Shown: positions 1 to 11,133, counted from the first letter of the stretch. The stretch is DNA of 64,000 nucleotides from Trichloromonas sp034002365 (GCA_034002365.1 JAVFAR010000002.1:1-64000), one strand, 5' to 3'. The notes: generated from the sequence alone by a model not told the origin. Program-made: numbers and translations.

Positions 1-205
1 CTTCGTCGATGTCGCGCGCGCCGAACCAGGCACCGAAAGCCGCCGCCACGCCGATCGCCGGCGCACCGCGCACGACCATGGTGCGGATCGCCTCGGCGAC
101 CCCCTGGTAATCGAAATAATCCCGCCAGACCTCCTCGGTCGGCAGCAGACGCTGATCAATCATCCGGCAGACGCCGTCACGGTATTCGATAGGTTTTATG
201 GCCAT
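1..205 (-). CDS. mtnA: S-methyl-5-thioribose-1-phosphate isomerase, N-terminal part (runs off the window)
   Basis: Only the first 68 codons lie in the window. The frame opens with ATG at 205-203 and reads MAIKPIEYRDGVCRMIDQR, followed further on by VRGAPAIGVAAAFG, the conserved N-terminal pattern of MtnA/eIF2B-alpha-like isomerases. The enzyme isomerises methylthioribose-1-phosphate to methylthioribulose-1-phosphate in cytoplasmic methionine salvage. A CCGGAG-like ribosome site precedes the start. It lies downstream of the HEPN/MNT genes on the same strand, 38 bp after the second nucleotidyltransferase, so it may be read from the same transcript. The C-terminal catalytic part is outside the window. 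Confidence 0.8.
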   Translation of the reverse strand, partial: MAIKPIEYRDGVCRMIDQRLLPTEEVWRDYFDYQGVAEAIRTMVVRGAPAIGVAAAFGAWFGARDIDE

Positions 206-243
206 GGATGTTCACTCCGGAAGTAGAAAATTAAAAACTGATT

Positions 244-573
244 TCAATGCCGTCGGTCATACAGCACCTTTCCTTCCCTCATGGCAGGGTAAATGATCGT
301 CCCGACAACATTCCGATAGCGTTCGACCTCCTCGGGGGTGACGACGATAACATCCTTGGGCATGCCGATTTCCGCCAGAGCCAGATCGATTTCCACCGCC
401 TTGCGCCGTTTGGAGCCGGAAACCGGCATGACGACAAGAAGGTCTGCATCGCTGTCCGGGCCGGCTGTCCCGCGGGCATGAGAGCCGAAGAGGATGATCT
501 GTTCCGGCGCGAAACCTTCAACGATCCGGCGAACCGCTTCGGCGATGACCTGTTGAGGATTGGTCGGGGACAC
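244..573 (-). CDS. MNT-type nucleotidyltransferase (second copy)
   Basis: 109-residue stand-alone DNA-polymerase-beta-fold nucleotidyltransferase. The signature GSHARGTAGPDSDAD (GS-x10-DxD, about residues 30-44) carries the two metal-binding aspartates. The family comprises MntA-like antitoxins that add AMP to partner HEPN proteins. The start is GTG at 573, placed by an AGGAGGG ribosome site about 10 nt upstream. It is the third gene of the minus-strand series HEPN, MNT, MNT. A second nucleotidyltransferase next to one HEPN partner is unusual; it may act on the same HEPN protein or be the remnant of a second pair. The domain call is firm, the substrate is inferred. Confidence 0.78.
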   Translation of the reverse strand: MSPTNPQQVIAEAVRRIVEGFAPEQIILFGSHARGTAGPDSDADLLVVMPVSGSKRRKAVEIDLALAEIGMPKDVIVVTPEEVERYRNVVGTIIYPAMREGKVLYDRRH

Positions 574-610
574 TGTGAGTCGCCCTCCTGAAGTCGAGTT
601 TGCTTGTTTC

Positions 611-949
611 TTAAGGTTTTTCCGGCAACGGATAAAACCGCCGTCCTTCCTGAACGATCTTTTCCTTCAGCGGAATTTCCCCCAGTTTGTCCCAGTGCAG
701 CAGGTCGAGTTTGAAGACCAGGGGCAGGTCGTCGATCTCGTTCCAGAGTCGGGAGAAGTCCCGGTCGCTCAGGGTCGGGGCGACGACTGCCAGGTCGAAG
801 TCGGACCAGGGTTTGTCGGTGCCTTTGGCGCGGGAACCGAAGATGAGGACCTGTTCGATCTGGGGATAGCGTCGGAAGATCTCCGCCAGGTCGGCATAGT
901 GCCGTTCGGCCAGGCCGAAAATCAGCCGTTCGTCAGCCATGTCCGGCAT
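611..949 (-). CDS. MNT-type nucleotidyltransferase antitoxin
   Basis: 112-residue minimal nucleotidyltransferase. The motif GSRAKGTDKPWSDFD (GS-x10-DxD) sits near residues 38-52, preceded by QVLIF as in MntA proteins, and the catalytic acidic residues are intact. Its 5' end overlaps the 3' end of the HEPN gene by 28 bp (922-949), which means translational coupling and is typical of HEPN/MNT pairs. In characterised pairs the MNT protein neutralises the HEPN ribonuclease by AMPylating it near the active site. That activity is inferred from the family. This is the most likely cognate partner of the upstream gene. Confidence 0.82.
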   Translation of the reverse strand: MPDMADERLIFGLAERHYADLAEIFRRYPQIEQVLIFGSRAKGTDKPWSDFDLAVVAPTLSDRDFSRLWNEIDDLPLVFKLDLLHWDKLGEIPLKEKIVQEGRRFYPLPEKP

Positions 950-1320
950 TTCTCGGCGAGTTGTCGAAAAAGGGGCAACCCTCGCCCGACAACGAAGTCG
1001 TACACATCGTCGGCCAGCTTTTCGTGATAGGTATGGCTGGTGAGATTGCGCATCTTCTGCATATCGGTCCAGAGATTTCCGTCCTCGATCAGTCCGGCCT
1101 GCAACGCCTCCTGTACCGTTTCGCGCGGGGTCCGCACCGGCAGTCCTTCCGCTTCGAGCTGCAGCTTTAACATCTTCCAGCTCAGTTCGTGGGTGAACTC
1201 GAAGCGTTGAATGACCGAGTCGCGGACGAATTCATCCTTGGGCAGCGCCGCCGCTTTTTCCAGTTGCGTCAGCGCCTTGAGATAGTCGCCGATGCGTTCC
1301 TGTAGCCGAGCTTTATCCAT
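922..1320 (-). CDS. HEPN-domain toxin / nucleotidyltransferase substrate-binding protein (HI0074 family)
   Basis: 132-residue all-helical protein starting at ATG 1320 (MDKARLQERIGDYL), preceded by a GGAGAT ribosome site; a longer frame to 1383 lacks one. The sequence matches the HI0074-like substrate-binding family, with RFEFTHELSWKMLKLQLE near residue 40 and RNLTSHTYHEKLADDVY near residue 90. RNLTSH fits the RX4-6H ribonuclease motif of HEPN toxins. It heads the minus-strand cluster and overlaps the first MNT gene by 28 bp. Known members are RNA-cleaving toxins held in check by their MNT partner; some are only substrate-binding subunits. Which applies here cannot be decided from sequence. 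Confidence 0.8.
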   Translation of the reverse strand: MDKARLQERIGDYLKALTQLEKAAALPKDEFVRDSVIQRFEFTHELSWKMLKLQLEAEGLPVRTPRETVQEALQAGLIEDGNLWTDMQKMRNLTSHTYHEKLADDVYDFVVGRGLPLFRQLAEKCRTWLTNG

Positions 1321-1391
1321 GGATGATCTCCGATAAAAGCGGTGAATGGTGATTGTTTGGCAAAGGCGAAAACCAATCACCATTCACTGGT

Positions 1392-2840
<1,449 letters not shown>

Positions 2841-2900
2841 GGTGAATCCCCGTTGAATTTATCGCGGCAGGGGCACCGCGAGCAGCGCCCCTGCCGCCTC

Positions 2901-4370
2901 TCAGATGTTGGGCGCTTTTTTATGCCAGTCCGTCGCCTGCTCGTAGGCGTGGGCCGCCTGCAAAATGGTTTCCTCGCCGAAGGGCCGCCCGATCAGCTGC
3001 AGGCCGATGGGCAGTCCCGCCGGGGAAAGGCCGCAGGGGAGGCTCAGGGCGCAGGTGCCGGCCAGGTTGACCGGAATGGTGAAGATGTCCGACAGGTACA
3101 TCCGCAAGGGGTCGGCGGTCTTCTCGCCGAGCTTGAACGCCGGGGTCGGCGCCACCGGGGTGAGGAGCACGTCGACCTGATTGAAAGCGTCGAGGAAGTC
3201 CTGGCGGATCAGGGTGCGCACCTTCTGCGCCTTGAGATAGTAGGCGTCGTAGTAGCCCGAGGAGAGGGCGTAGGTGCCGAGCATGATGCGCCGCTTGACT
3301 TCGGCGCCGAAACCGGCGGCGCGGCTCTTCATGTACATGTCGATGAGCCCCCGGCCCTGGTCGACGCGCAGGCCGTAGCGCACGCCGTCGTAGCGGGAGA
3401 GGTTGCTCGAGGCCTCGGCGGTGGCGACGAGATAGTAGCAGGCCACGGCATAAGCCGTGTGCGGCAGCGAGACCTCGACGAATTCCGCCCCCAGCTCGCG
3501 GCAGACGCGGATCGCTTCGTCCGTCGCCCGGCGCACCTCGGGGTCGAGGCCGTCGATGAAATATTCCTTGGGCAGGCCGATTTTCAGGCCCTTGATTCCC
3601 TGCCGGAGGTTCTTCCGGTAATCGGGCACCGCCCGGTTGACCGAGGTCGAGTCGGCGCGGTCGTGGCCGGCGATGGCGCCGAGCAGGATGGCGCAGTCCT
3701 CCACGTCGCGGGTGATGGGGCCGACCTGGTCGAGGGAAGAGGCGTAGGCGATGACGCCGTAGCGGGAAACCCGGCCGTAGGTCGGTTTGAGACCGACCAC
3801 GCCGCAGTGGGAGGCGGGCTGGCGGATCGAACCGCCGGTGTCGGTGCCCAGCGCCGCCACCGTCTGCAGGGCCGCCACCGATGCCGCGCTGCCGCCGGAG
3901 GAGCCGCCGGCGACGCAGTCGAGGTTCCAGGGGTTGCGCACCGGCCCGAAGGCGCTGGTCTCGTTGGAGCTGCCCATGGCGAACTCGTCCATGTTCAGCT
4001 TGCCGAGGATCACCGCCCCCCGCTCCTTGAGCTTGCGCACGGCGGTGCCGTCATAGGGGGGGATGAAGTTGTCGAGGATTTTCGAGGCGCAGGTGGTGCG
4101 CACTCCTTCGGTGACGAAGATGTCCTTGAGCGCCAGGGGGATGCCGGTCAGGGGACCGAACTTGCGCTCGCCGCACTCGCTGGACAGCAGCTTGTCGGCC
4201 GCCGCAGCCGCTTGCCGGGCGCTGTCGCCGGTGACGGTGATGAAGGTGTTGAGTTGCGGGTTGCTGGCTTCGATGCGGGCGAGAAAGGCCTCGGTCAGCT
4301 CCAGCGAGGTGATCTCGCGCCTGAGCAGCCGCTGATGCAGGCCGTGGATAGTAAGATCCGTGAGTTCCAT
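2901..4370 (-). CDS. gatA: Asp-tRNA(Asn)/Glu-tRNA(Gln) amidotransferase subunit A
   Basis: 489-residue amidase-signature protein of standard GatA length. The catalytic Lys lies in LALKDIFVTEG (about residue 83), the Ser in the Gly/Ser-rich segment AGGSSGGSAASVAA (about 155-168), and the nucleophile region in GTDTGGSIRQPAS (about 176-188). The subunit hydrolyses glutamine and feeds ammonia to GatB. The ATG at 4370 opens MELTDLTIHGLHQ. The gap to gatC upstream is 235 bp instead of the usual few bases because a palindromic repeat is inserted there, so gatA may rely on read-through. Confidence 0.97.
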   Translation of the reverse strand: MELTDLTIHGLHQRLLRREITSLELTEAFLARIEASNPQLNTFITVTGDSARQAAAAADKLLSSECGERKFGPLTGIPLALKDIFVTEGVRTTCASKILDNFIPPYDGTAVRKLKERGAVILGKLNMDEFAMGSSNETSAFGPVRNPWNLDCVAGGSSGGSAASVAALQTVAALGTDTGGSIRQPASHCGVVGLKPTYGRVSRYGVIAYASSLDQVGPITRDVEDCAILLGAIAGHDRADSTSVNRAVPDYRKNLRQGIKGLKIGLPKEYFIDGLDPEVRRATDEAIRVCRELGAEFVEVSLPHTAYAVACYYLVATAEASSNLSRYDGVRYGLRVDQGRGLIDMYMKSRAAGFGAEVKRRIMLGTYALSSGYYDAYYLKAQKVRTLIRQDFLDAFNQVDVLLTPVAPTPAFKLGEKTADPLRMYLSDIFTIPVNLAGTCALSLPCGLSPAGLPIGLQLIGRPFGEETILQAAHAYEQATDWHKKAPNI

Positions 4371-4389
4371 GCGGGTTTACTCCAATAAT

Positions 4390-4515
4390 GATGGCGTCGC
4401 AAAAACTCACCAACTGCTGCGTTGCTGCCATCGTCTCGCGGCTTCGACGTACGTAAGTACGCCTCATTGCTCGACCATGGCGCGCCTTGCATTTGGCGCT
4501 TTTTGCTTAGCCATC
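4390..4515. repeat. MITE/REP-like palindromic element between gatC and gatA
   Basis: A 126-bp element with terminal inverted repeats: GATGGCgtcGCAAAAA at 4390-4405 and its imperfect complement at 4499-4515 (GATGGCtaaGCAAAAAG read on the other strand). The centre near 4447-4460 is a near-palindrome, ACGTACGTAAGTACG. It holds no plausible gene. The structure is that of a non-autonomous inverted-repeat element or a REP/BIME-type repeat, able to form a long hairpin in the gat transcript. No clear target-site duplication is visible. From memory, similar sequences recur in intergenic regions of related genomes; that was not checked. Confidence 0.72.
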
Positions 4516-4605
4516 CAACGTGATGCTTTTTGTTGAAGCACCGATAGTGATTGCGGGCGCCCGGCTAGAGGTTTTACCCCTGACGCCTCACTCCTTACGA
4601 ACAAC

Positions 4606-4893
4606 TTATTCGATGACCTTGGGCACCCGGAAACAGCCGTTGCCGGCATCCGGCGCGTTGCTCAGCGCTTTTTCAGTGCCGAGGGGGGGCGCGGTCTGGT
4701 CGGGACGGAAGGCGTTTTCCATGGGAACGGCGTGGGCCGTGGGCAGGATGCCGTCGGTGTTCAGTTCGTTGAGCTGGTCGACATAGCCGAGAATGGCGTC
4801 CAGCTGGCCGGTAAGGGCTTCCAGTTCGGGCTCTTCCAGGGCCAGCCGGGAGAGGCGGGCGACCTGCTCGACCTCAAGGCGGGTGATTTTCAT
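4606..4893 (-). CDS. gatC: Asp-tRNA(Asn)/Glu-tRNA(Gln) amidotransferase subunit C
   Basis: 95-residue GatC beginning MKITRLEVEQVARLSRLAL, the typical helical N-terminus, and ending with NGCFRVPKVIE, which matches the conserved C-terminal F.VPKV pattern. The ATG at 4893 is chosen over the longer 4944 frame because a GAGG ribosome site precedes it and family members begin there. GatC wraps around and stabilises the GatA/GatB interface of the tRNA-dependent amidotransferase. It is first of the gatCAB set on the minus strand. The downstream gap to gatA contains the repeat element at 4390-4515. Confidence 0.95.
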   Translation of the reverse strand: MKITRLEVEQVARLSRLALEEPELEALTGQLDAILGYVDQLNELNTDGILPTAHAVPMENAFRPDQTAPPLGTEKALSNAPDAGNGCFRVPKVIE

Positions 4894-5017
4894 GGGATGA
4901 CCTCGGTTTCTTAAGATGGCTGAAACAGGGCCGGACGATACCACGGAAACCGCCGATTTTTCAACTTATAAGGCCCGGCGGCGCAAGAGGGCGAAATCGG
5001 TTTGGAGAGGGGTAAGG

Positions 5018-5046
5018 TTGCAATTCGTACCATCGGAGGGTATTAT
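5018..5046 (+). promoter_or_regulatory. Predicted sigma-70 promoter of the OmpA-type lipoprotein gene
   Basis: A -35-like TTGCAA at 5018-5023 is followed after exactly 17 bp by TATTAT at 5041-5046. It lies about 50 bp upstream of the start codon at 5104, in the spacer that divides gatC (minus) from this gene (plus). Base matches and spacing are good; there is no experimental support. Confidence 0.55.
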
Positions 5047-5103
5047 TCCTTCTGCCGCTATTCCGGCGGCGGATTAATCCGAACCCAAAGACGGGAGATT
5101 ACG

Positions 5104-5772
5104 ATGAAAAAATTGATAGTTTTGCTTTTAGCTTCAACCCTGGCAGCGGCGGGCTGCGCCGCGCCCCAGACCAAAACCGGCAAGGGCGCCCTCATCGGCA
5201 CCGGCGTCGGCGCCGCGGCGGGCGCCGGTCTCGGCCAGGCGATCGGCGGCAATACCGAGGCGACCCTGCTCGGTGCCGGTATCGGTGCGCTGGTCGGCGG
5301 TGTCGCCGGCGGCTCCATCGGCCGCTACATGGACAACCAGGAAGCGGCCATGCGCCAGCAGCTGGCCTACACCGAAAGCGCCAGTGTGCAACGCCAGGCC
5401 GAAACCATCGCCGTCACCTTCAAGTCGGACGTGCTCTTCGACGTCGGCTCCTCGGCGATCAAACCGGGCGGCATGACCGAACTCAACCGGGTCGCGCAGG
5501 TGCTCAACCAGTATCCGCAGACCACCATCCTCATCGCCGGCCATACCGACAGCAGCGGCGCCGAAGACATGAATCAGCGCCTTTCCGAACAGCGTGCCCT
5601 GTCGGTGAAGAACACCCTGGTTGCCCAGGGGGTCGACGGCAGGCGCATGAACACCATCGGTTTCGGCGAGACCAAGCCCATCGCCGATAACAACAGCGAA
5701 GGCGGACGGCAGCTGAACCGCCGGGTCGAAATCACCATCACCCCCATTCAGGGGGCCGGCGCCCAGGGCTAA
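5104..5772 (+). CDS. OmpA-family outer-membrane lipoprotein with glycine zipper
   Basis: 222 residues from ATG 5104, with a GGGAG ribosome site just upstream; the longer frame to 5002 is not supported. The N-terminus MKKLIVLLLASTLAAAGC is a lipoprotein signal with the acylated Cys at 18. Residues about 27-75 form a glycine-zipper segment (GALIGTGVGAAAGAGLGQ). Residues about 105-215 are an OmpA C-terminal peptidoglycan-binding domain with AGHTDSSG and NQRLSEQRA. Family members (Pal/YfiB-like) anchor the outer membrane to peptidoglycan. It is a single gene with its own promoter, closed by a terminator at 5798-5832. Confidence 0.9.
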   Translation: MKKLIVLLLASTLAAAGCAAPQTKTGKGALIGTGVGAAAGAGLGQAIGGNTEATLLGAGIGALVGGVAGGSIGRYMDNQEAAMRQQLAYTESASVQRQAETIAVTFKSDVLFDVGSSAIKPGGMTELNRVAQVLNQYPQTTILIAGHTDSSGAEDMNQRLSEQRALSVKNTLVAQGVDGRRMNTIGFGETKPIADNNSEGGRQLNRRVEITITPIQGAGAQG

Positions 5773-5797
5773 ATTCCCGGGGTTGCTTCATAACAAG

Positions 5798-5832
5798 AAA
5801 AGCCCGCTTCCGTGGATCGGAGGCGGGCTTTT
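5798..5832. terminator. Hairpin terminator between the OmpA-type gene and tatA
   Basis: Arms AAAAGCCCGC (5798-5807) and GCGGGCTTTT (5823-5832) extend inward to a short loop. The A/T ends allow function on both strands, serving the two convergent genes. Confidence 0.8.
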
Positions 5833-5863
5833 CGCGTCTTTACCGCTTCGGGACAAAACAGGT

Positions 5864-6049
5864 TTATTCGTCCTTCTTCTCTTCGATTTCCTTTTTCTTC
5901 TCGTCGGTTTCGTCATCCTTGATCCCCTGCTTGAAGTTGCGCAGGCCTTTGCCCAGAGCGCCGCCGACCTGGGGCAGCTTGCCGGCGCCGAAAATAATCA
6001 GGACGAGGATGAGGATGATGATCAGTTCTTGTGTGCCTAATCCGAACAT
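5864..6049 (-). CDS. tatA: Twin-arginine translocase subunit TatA/TatE
   Basis: 61-residue protein with one N-terminal membrane helix (about residues 6-21, ELIIILILVLIIFG) followed by the amphipathic helix GAGKLPQVGGALGKGLRNFKQGIKD and a charged tail rich in Asp/Glu/Lys. The FGAGKLP hinge is diagnostic of TatA/E. It forms the protein-conducting element of the Tat pathway, which exports folded redox proteins. An AAGGAGA-like ribosome site precedes ATG 6049. moeA and mobA, for molybdenum cofactor, lie just upstream on the same strand; Mo-enzymes are common Tat substrates, so co-location makes functional sense. Confidence 0.95.
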   Translation of the reverse strand: MFGLGTQELIIILILVLIIFGAGKLPQVGGALGKGLRNFKQGIKDDETDEKKKEIEEKKDE

Positions 6050-6117
6050 GGCCTGGTCTCCTTTGTTTCGTGGATGGGGAAAAGATACACCGGGATGCCG
6101 TCATTGTCGAAGGAAAA

Positions 6118-7335
6118 TCAGGGGGTAGCGCGCCCCGGCGGCAGGCGCAGGAGGAGCACTTCCACCTCCTCCCCGGGGGCGAGGTCGGGCGCGCCGACAG
6201 GGACCGGCAGCAGGGCGCGGCTTCCTTGCAGGCTGCGCGTCTGTCCCGAGTCCTGGCGCGACGAGGGGCTGAAGGCGTAACGCCCCGCCGCTTCCGTCAG
6301 GGTTCCCCAGAGAAAGGCCTGGCGTTTGCCGCCCTCCTTGACCGGGGCGGTGAGCACGGCGCGCAGGCGCGGCGGCAGGGGGTCGCCGCGGCCGCCGAGA
6401 CGGCGCAGGGCGACCCGGGCGAAGAGTTCGAAGGTTGCCGCCGAGGCCGCCGGATTGCCCGGCAGACCCAGCACCGGCACGTCCCGGGCGGTGCCGAAGA
6501 GGACCGGCTTGCCCGGTTTGATGGCGACCTTCCAGAAGCCGAGGCGGAAATCATGACGGCGCAACGTCTCCTGCACCAGGTCGCGATCCCCCACCGAGAC
6601 TCCGCCGGTGGTGATGAGCAGGTCGGCTGCGGCCAGCCCCCGGGCGATCTTTTCATCCAGCTCCCCGGCCCGGTCCCGGGCGAGGCCCAGGGGGATGACG
6701 GCGCAGCCTTCCTCGCGCAGACGGGCGGCAAGCAGATGGAAGTTGGAGTTGACGATTTGCCCCGGCCCCGGCGTCTCGCCCAGTTCCACCAGTTCGTCGC
6801 CGGTGGAAAGGAGCGCCACCCTGGGGGCGGGATGCACCGAAATCCGCAGGACGCCGGCGGCGGCAAGCAGACCGATTTCCCCCGAATGAATCGCCGTGCC
6901 GGGCGCAAGCAGCATCTCCCCCGCGCGGAATTCCTCTCCCCGCAGGCGGACATGCGCTCCCGGTTCCGGGGTTTTTCGCAGCTGAATTTCATCCCCCGCG
7001 TTTTCCGCCTCTTCGATGGGCACCACCGTGTCGCAGCCTTGCGGCAGGGGGGCGCCGGTCATGATGCGAATCGCGTCACCGGCGCCCAGGGCCGCTTCAG
7101 AGACCGCGCCGGCCGGAAGAAAACCGCTGACGCGCAGCCGCTCCCCCGCTTTCTGTCCGGCAAAAGCAAAGGCATAGCCGTCCATCGCCGAGTTGTCCGC
7201 CGGCGGCAGATCCCAGCGGGCCTGCACCGGCGCGGCCGCCACCCGGCCCAGGGCATCGGCCAAGGGGACTTCCGTGGGGGGCAGGGGCTGGACGGTTTCC
7301 AGAAGAATCCCGAGGGCTTGGTCGTAATCGAGCAT
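6118..7335 (-). CDS. moeA: Molybdopterin molybdenumtransferase
   Basis: 405 residues, normal for MoeA. Diagnostic segments are DNSAMDGYAFAF (about residues 45-56), DAIRIMTGAPLPQGCDTVVPIE (about 87-108) and TTGGVSVGDRDLVQETL with KPGKPVLFGTA in the MogA-like domain (about 240-300). It inserts molybdate into adenylylated molybdopterin, the last step of Mo-cofactor assembly, in the cytoplasm. It is directly downstream of mobA on the minus strand with 32 bp between, so the two are probably cotranscribed. No strong ribosome site is visible before ATG 7335. Confidence 0.96.
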   Translation of the reverse strand: MLDYDQALGILLETVQPLPPTEVPLADALGRVAAAPVQARWDLPPADNSAMDGYAFAFAGQKAGERLRVSGFLPAGAVSEAALGAGDAIRIMTGAPLPQGCDTVVPIEEAENAGDEIQLRKTPEPGAHVRLRGEEFRAGEMLLAPGTAIHSGEIGLLAAAGVLRISVHPAPRVALLSTGDELVELGETPGPGQIVNSNFHLLAARLREEGCAVIPLGLARDRAGELDEKIARGLAAADLLITTGGVSVGDRDLVQETLRRHDFRLGFWKVAIKPGKPVLFGTARDVPVLGLPGNPAASAATFELFARVALRRLGGRGDPLPPRLRAVLTAPVKEGGKRQAFLWGTLTEAAGRYAFSPSSRQDSGQTRSLQGSRALLPVPVGAPDLAPGEEVEVLLLRLPPGRATP

Positions 7336-7367
7336 CGTTTTAGAGTCTTTCGTGCTGAGCGCGTAAG

Positions 7368-7982
7368 TCAGGTGTCGCGGACGGCATTGGCCAGATCGGC
7401 CGGGGTGTTGATGTTGGTCAGGGCCGTGCGCCAGTTGACGGGCAACTCCTCCGGACCGGCAATGCGCATCCGCAACTCGGGGTAGATGTCGAGAATGCGG
7501 AAGTTGCCGCCCTGCAATTGGCGGCTGATGACCGGCAGGAAGCCTTGCCCGTAGCAGGCGATCAGCGGCTCCAGCCCTTCCGGGGTGCCGGGGAGGATGA
7601 CGTCGTAGCCTTCGCGCCGCTCGAGCAGGGCGCGAATCAGCCCCTCGTCGACAAAGGGCATGTCGCAGGCGGCGACGAAGATGTAAGGCGTCTCGGCGTG
7701 CATCAGTCCGGTGTGCAACCCGCCCAGGGCGCTGCCGGGATAGGTGTCGGCGTAGGCCGGGAGGTTCGGGCGGACCAGGTCCGGACGCTCCCCGGCGATC
7801 AGCGTTTTGGAAAAGAGCCGCCCAAAGAGCTCGGCGATCCCCGCGATCAACGACCTTCCGCCGATCTCCAGGGTCGCCTTGTCCCGGCCCATGCGCCGAC
7901 TGCGGCCGCCGGCGAGGATTACGCCGGTGACATCGGGGAAGGGGGGACGTTCCATCTCTTTTCGCTGCTCACCGGTCGTCAT
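7368..7982 (-). CDS. mobA: Molybdenum cofactor guanylyltransferase
   Basis: Nucleotidyltransferase of the MobA family. GVILAGGRSRRMGRDKATLEIG near the N-terminus is the GTP-binding signature, and CDMPFVDEGLIRALLERR matches the metal-binding region. The enzyme attaches GMP to Mo-molybdopterin to give the MGD form used by DMSO-reductase-family enzymes. The start is uncertain: ATG 7982 (MTTGEQRKEM) gives 204 residues, and an internal ATG at 7955 (MERPPFPD) fits the family equally well; neither has a convincing ribosome site. It lies upstream of moeA on the same strand. Confidence 0.92.
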   Translation of the reverse strand: MTTGEQRKEMERPPFPDVTGVILAGGRSRRMGRDKATLEIGGRSLIAGIAELFGRLFSKTLIAGERPDLVRPNLPAYADTYPGSALGGLHTGLMHAETPYIFVAACDMPFVDEGLIRALLERREGYDVILPGTPEGLEPLIACYGQGFLPVISRQLQGGNFRILDIYPELRMRIAGPEELPVNWRTALTNINTPADLANAVRDT

Positions 7983-8049
7983 GATGGCGCCAAGTATAGG
8001 GGAGAGCGCAAGGGGCCGCAAATTTTTGCTGAATCCTCAGGATTCGGCG

Positions 8050-8075
8050 AAAAAAAAGGCCGGCTTGCGCCGGCC
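8050..8075 (-). terminator. Hairpin terminator downstream of the NrfD relic
   Basis: GGCCGGC (8058-8064), a TTGC loop and GCCGGCC (8069-8075) are followed on the minus strand by eight T residues (A-run on the plus strand before 8058). It stands about 45 bp past the restored stop of the NrfD-like frame. Confidence 0.82.
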
Positions 8076-8118
8076 CACGGAGGAGGGGAGCAGGGTCCCC
8101 GGTAAAACCTGTGTGAAA

Positions 8119-9068
8119 TCAGTGGCGATGGCCGCCTTCCAGGTCGAAGACGCGCTCCGCCAGGGAATAGAGGAAGCGGCGGAAGCAGATGGCGCCGACG
8201 ACGATGCCGATTTCGGTGAGGGAGGGGAAGTAGTGGAGCAGTCCGTGCCCCCCCCTTCCACCGCCTCGGGGCGCATGGAGACCATCTGCCCGGCGATGAC
8301 CAGGTCGTAGCGCATGAAGAAGATGCCGATGGTCGAAAGCAGCCCCGCGATCATCACTCCGAAGACGGTGCGGGTGCGGCGATTGGCGACGATAATCAGC
8401 GGGATGAGAATGCCCAGGCCCAGTTCGAAGAACCAGAAGTTGAAGGCGAGGGGGCCGGTGATCCAGGCCATGGTCGTTTCGTATTTCTCCGGCGGCTGAC
8501 CGTAGAGGCCGGGAATGATCTTCCAGATGACGAAGAAGAGCAGGATGCCGAGAAAGAGGGCCTGGAGCTTGCCCATGGCGTACATGAATTCCTGATAAAC
8601 GGGAGGCATTTCGATGCCCCGCGCCTTGTGGTTGAAGTAGACGATGAGGACGGTCAAAGCCGCGCCCGAGGCCAGGGCCGAGACGATGAAGCAGATCGGC
8701 ATGTGCGAGCCGTACCAGAAATGACGGGCTTCCAGCAGACCGCAGGGGCAGGCGGTCATGCAGTACTTGCAGCCGATGCACTTCTTGTTCTCGACGGTGA
8801 CGATGCCGTCGGCGTTGACTCCCGTCGCCTTGGTCGGGCAGACCCGCTTGCAGGGGGTGTTCGCGCAGTGCATGCACTGCCCCGGAGTGAACTCCTGGCC
8901 GAGGTTGGGATAGCGGCCGCGCAGGGCTTCTTCCATCACCCAGTTGCGGCAGTTTTCCCGGCCCAGGGGGACGTGGTTTTCCGCCTTGCGGGCGACGGTG
9001 CAGGCCTTGCAATCGATACACTTGCGAAAAATACGCTCACCGTTACCTCGGCGAGTATCGGTATCGTT
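8119..9068 (-). pseudogene. Decayed ferredoxin-NrfD (Hyb/Dsr-type) membrane oxidoreductase relic
   Basis: The frame encodes a poly-4Fe4S ferredoxin part with CIDCKACTVAR (fourth Cys replaced by Arg), CMHCANTPCKRVCP and CIGCKYCMTACP. It runs straight into an NrfD-type membrane part from HFWYGSHMPICFIVSALASG, with about five hydrophobic helices. Four lesions are visible. No start codon lies between the in-frame TGA at 9071-9069 and the first cluster. A cluster Cys is lost. The fourth cluster and the NrfD N-terminus are missing at the join. A frame break at the 8-C run 8248-8255 separates the last part (GLLHYFPSLTEIGIVVGAICF) from the rest. Intact homologues pass electrons between the quinone pool and periplasmic or cytoplasmic partners. 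Confidence 0.72.
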
Positions 9069-9397
9069 TCAATCGCCGATTTGATCTTGCTCGAATACTC
9101 CCGCGCTTGATTACAGCGGCGGCCCAAACTGGCAAACGCCCTGACCGCTGGCTGCGTCACGGGCTTGCGGAAGATTCGTTCTATTCAGGTCTCAAAAAGA
9201 CCCAATTCCTGTAAGTACATGTTGGGAATGGCGCAAAGAGCCCCTTTGCCGGCGGTTCTTGCCGGCATCCGCACGCCCGCAAACCTCTGCTAATGCCGAT
9301 TTAAGGGTGGAAGTCGACGGCGAAAAAGACTAAGATTCAACCCTTTGGAAGAGCGACCGCGCAATCTTAATCCATACGACAGGGAGGTTTTCGCTTC
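9069..9397. other. Intergenic stretch between the NrfD relic and ettA
   Basis: About 330 bp without a convincing gene. A minus-strand frame from 9160 reads MTQPAVRAFASLGRRCNQ and so on into the relic in a different frame; it has no ribosome site and I do not recognise it. It may be debris from the event that removed the 5' end of the ferredoxin gene. The last 20 bp hold the AGGGAGG ribosome site of ettA. Confidence 0.4.
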
Positions 9398-11077
<1,680 letters not shown>

Positions 11078-11133
11078 TTCAAGTCATTTGCCCGGACGTC
11101 CGCAATCGCCAGGGACGCCGTATCGTTCTACCT

